13,726 nt of DNA from Nitrospiria bacterium. GTDB lineage: Bacteria > Nitrospirota > CAKKRA01 > 9FT-COMBO-42-15. The notes under the pieces are model-generated. The model was not told where the DNA came from. It saw nothing but the letters and a program-made list of their open reading frames with translations, and did not search any database. This document shows positions 12,471 to 13,726 of this stretch, one piece after another. Every line of letters begins with the position of its first letter. Position 1 is the stretch's first letter. The stretch is taken from assembly GCA_919903585.1 (NCBI GenBank), contig CAKKST010000428.1, forward strand, positions 1 through 13,726. The letters run 5' to 3'. The position numbers and the translations under genes were made by a program.

Positions 12471-13502
12471 TCACTTCTTTAAACCCTTCAAATGCATCAT
12501 CGATTTTCTGGCGTTATCAATATTCTGAAGTTTTTTAACCTCACTCACCTTTATGTTCAGCCTTGCTGCATACGCTTCAAAGAGCCTTGCAGCATCTTCC
12601 TTTCTCACTAAGATTTCAAGAGGCACAACCGAGCTTTTTTCCATGCATGATAAGAACCTTTCTAAAAATTCTTTCTTGTAAATCTCATTATGCGCAAGAT
12701 GAATATTGAGAATAAATCCAGTATCATGGTCGGCAACCATTATAGCATACGGGAAAAAGGGTCTCCCGGCCTCTTTTATCGGTGTAGGAGCAAAGAAGAA
12801 ATCTATTTCCCATACCGCAGCCGACTGCTTCAAGGTGTTTTTTATCCTTTGCATTCGGATTTCATCAACAGGTTCATTTGAATCATCCCTTTTTCTGAGC
12901 GGATATGGCTCCCTCCACTCGTCTTTCCAGATAACACTGCCGCTGACTGCATTAGGTATTCTGATTAGATAGAGGCTCTTTTTGGGGGCATCCAGCAATT
13001 TATTATTTTCCTTAAGGCGGAGGCATATTTCTTTTGCCTGCTGTAAGGCAGCAGTCATGTACAGCGCCTCATCCCTGTTTAAAAACCACGGGAAAAAGCC
13101 GGGCTTATAGCTTTTGAAAACAGGCCATGAGTTTTTTCCTTTGAAAGTATATCCAAGTTTATTGATAAGTTGAATGTCTTCTTTTTCCAAAAATCTTTTA
13201 TTCTCAAATGTTGCCAATAGGCAATCCTGAATAAACAGGGAATCGGGATCGTCGGGTTTTACCTCATGTTTCAGAATCTTTTTAAATCCATTTAATCCTT
13301 CTGTTCCATGATATAAGGCCATTCCTAGCACTTCTCCAAGTTCTCCCATTATGCAGCAATATCCAATTTCATGGGTCTGCGGGTTTTGAACGCCGAATAT
13401 ATCGGTTTCATTCATCCATTCCCACGGCGCTATTTTCCTGAATTCTACAGCAGCAGAATACAGAGCTTTCCATTCTTCTAAAGTCGGTCTTGATTCCTCC
13501 AT
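12471..13502 (-). CDS. DUF7309/DUF6930-type protein of unknown function
   Basis: The 343-residue protein is soluble, with no signal peptide or membrane segment. The N-terminal part (about 5-175) carries PTLEEWKALYSAAVEF, PWEWMNETDIFGVQNP, IGYCCIMGELGE and GKNSWPVFKSYKPGFFPWFLNRDEA, which I recognise as the DUF7309 pattern. The C-terminal part (about 225-325; GFILNIHLAHNEIYKKEFLERFLSCM, PLEILVRKEDAARLFEAYAARLNIKV) matches the DUF6930 style that usually follows it. No biochemical role is known to me. The ATG at 13502 has GGGAG about 7 nt upstream, supporting this start. It points towards the tRNA and away from the window edge, and is not in an evident operon. Confidence 0.8.
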   Translation of the reverse strand: MEESRPTLEEWKALYSAAVEFRKIAPWEWMNETDIFGVQNPQTHEIGYCCIMGELGEVLGMALYHGTEGLNGFKKILKHEVKPDDPDSLFIQDCLLATFENKRFLEKEDIQLINKLGYTFKGKNSWPVFKSYKPGFFPWFLNRDEALYMTAALQQAKEICLRLKENNKLLDAPKKSLYLIRIPNAVSGSVIWKDEWREPYPLRKRDDSNEPVDEIRMQRIKNTLKQSAAVWEIDFFFAPTPIKEAGRPFFPYAIMVADHDTGFILNIHLAHNEIYKKEFLERFLSCMEKSSVVPLEILVRKEDAARLFEAYAARLNIKVSEVKKLQNIDNARKSMMHLKGLKK

Positions 13503-13726
13503 TTATATCTCCCTTATGAATTTACTTACACCACATGCACGGTGTGTCATGTCCTAAAATATCCACTTTCTTGACAGCAATTATGGTACTCTACCTGCTG
13601 TCAGGCAGGTGTTAAAAAGATATTACAAATTGCTAGAAAAAGCAAGGTTAAAAGGCTCCTAAGAATCAGGCATTTTTATAATTTTATATAACAGAAATAA
13701 AGATAAGGCAGTGGGATTTTTAAAAA
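13503..13726. other. Gene-free right end with two small hairpins
   Basis: No credible coding frame on either strand. It contains ACACC/GGTGT (13528-13532 with 13541-13545), 26 bp upstream of the DUF7309-type start and a possible operator. It also contains ACCTGC/GCAGGT (13593-13598 with 13605-13610), which resembles the short repeat at 6625-6650. I could not find a convincing promoter for the minus-strand gene here. Confidence 0.5.

Noticed and set aside
13570..13600. TTGACA at 13571-13576 as a plus-strand promoter
   Set aside because: No -10 hexamer at 16-18 bp and no gene downstream within the window.

Overview
The window comes from a Gram-negative bacterium of moderate to low G+C. Three predicted secreted or outer-membrane proteins and an NADH-dependent complex I point to this. 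Several dispersed palindromic repeat families lie between and even inside genes. That combination, with the NuoA-G sequences, would fit an uncultured environmental lineage such as Nitrospirota or Desulfobacterota-type bacteria. The phylum is a low-confidence inference, because no rRNA gene is present.

Region 1 (1-7588, minus strand) is a respiratory complex I (NADH:quinone oxidoreductase) operon, read right to left as nuoA, nuoB, nuoC, an inserted outer-membrane barrel gene, nuoD, nuoE, nuoF and nuoG. nuoG runs off the left edge. Cofactor ligands can be read directly: N2 in NuoB, N1a in NuoE, N3 and the NADH/FMN site in NuoF, and N1b, N5, N6a, N6b and N7 in NuoG. The operon is punctuated by palindromic repeats in the nuoB-nuoC, barrel-nuoD, nuoE-nuoF and nuoF-nuoG gaps. 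In the last two the repeat appears to supply the Shine-Dalgarno sequence of the next gene.

Region 2 (7589-7741) is a compact divergent promoter region. The nuo promoter and the promoter of the rightward genes both have near-consensus -35/-10 boxes with 17-bp spacers. Their -35 boxes lie on top of each other in a 17-bp perfect palindrome.

Region 3 (7742-10713, plus strand) is a two-gene unit: a PilZ (c-di-GMP receptor) protein, then an 882-residue secreted protein overlapping it by four bases. The large protein looks like an M1-type (gluzincin) peptidase fold that has lost its zinc and catalytic residues, joined to an Omp85/surface-antigen beta-barrel. Copies of two dispersed palindromic repeat families have been read through in frame inside it.

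Region 4 (10714-12346) is accessory DNA. It holds a 303-bp transposon-like element with 30-bp terminal inverted repeats and a near-perfect 8-bp target duplication, itself hosting two other repeats. It is followed by a truncated DUF6516-like fragment and an intact TumE/TumA-type toxin-antitoxin pair. The pair's promoter carries a palindromic operator and its mRNA may be leaderless. A decayed ORF remnant follows.

Region 5 (12347-13726, minus strand) has tRNA-Thr(CGU), a DUF7309/DUF6930-type protein of unknown function just upstream of it, and a short gene-free end with two hairpins.
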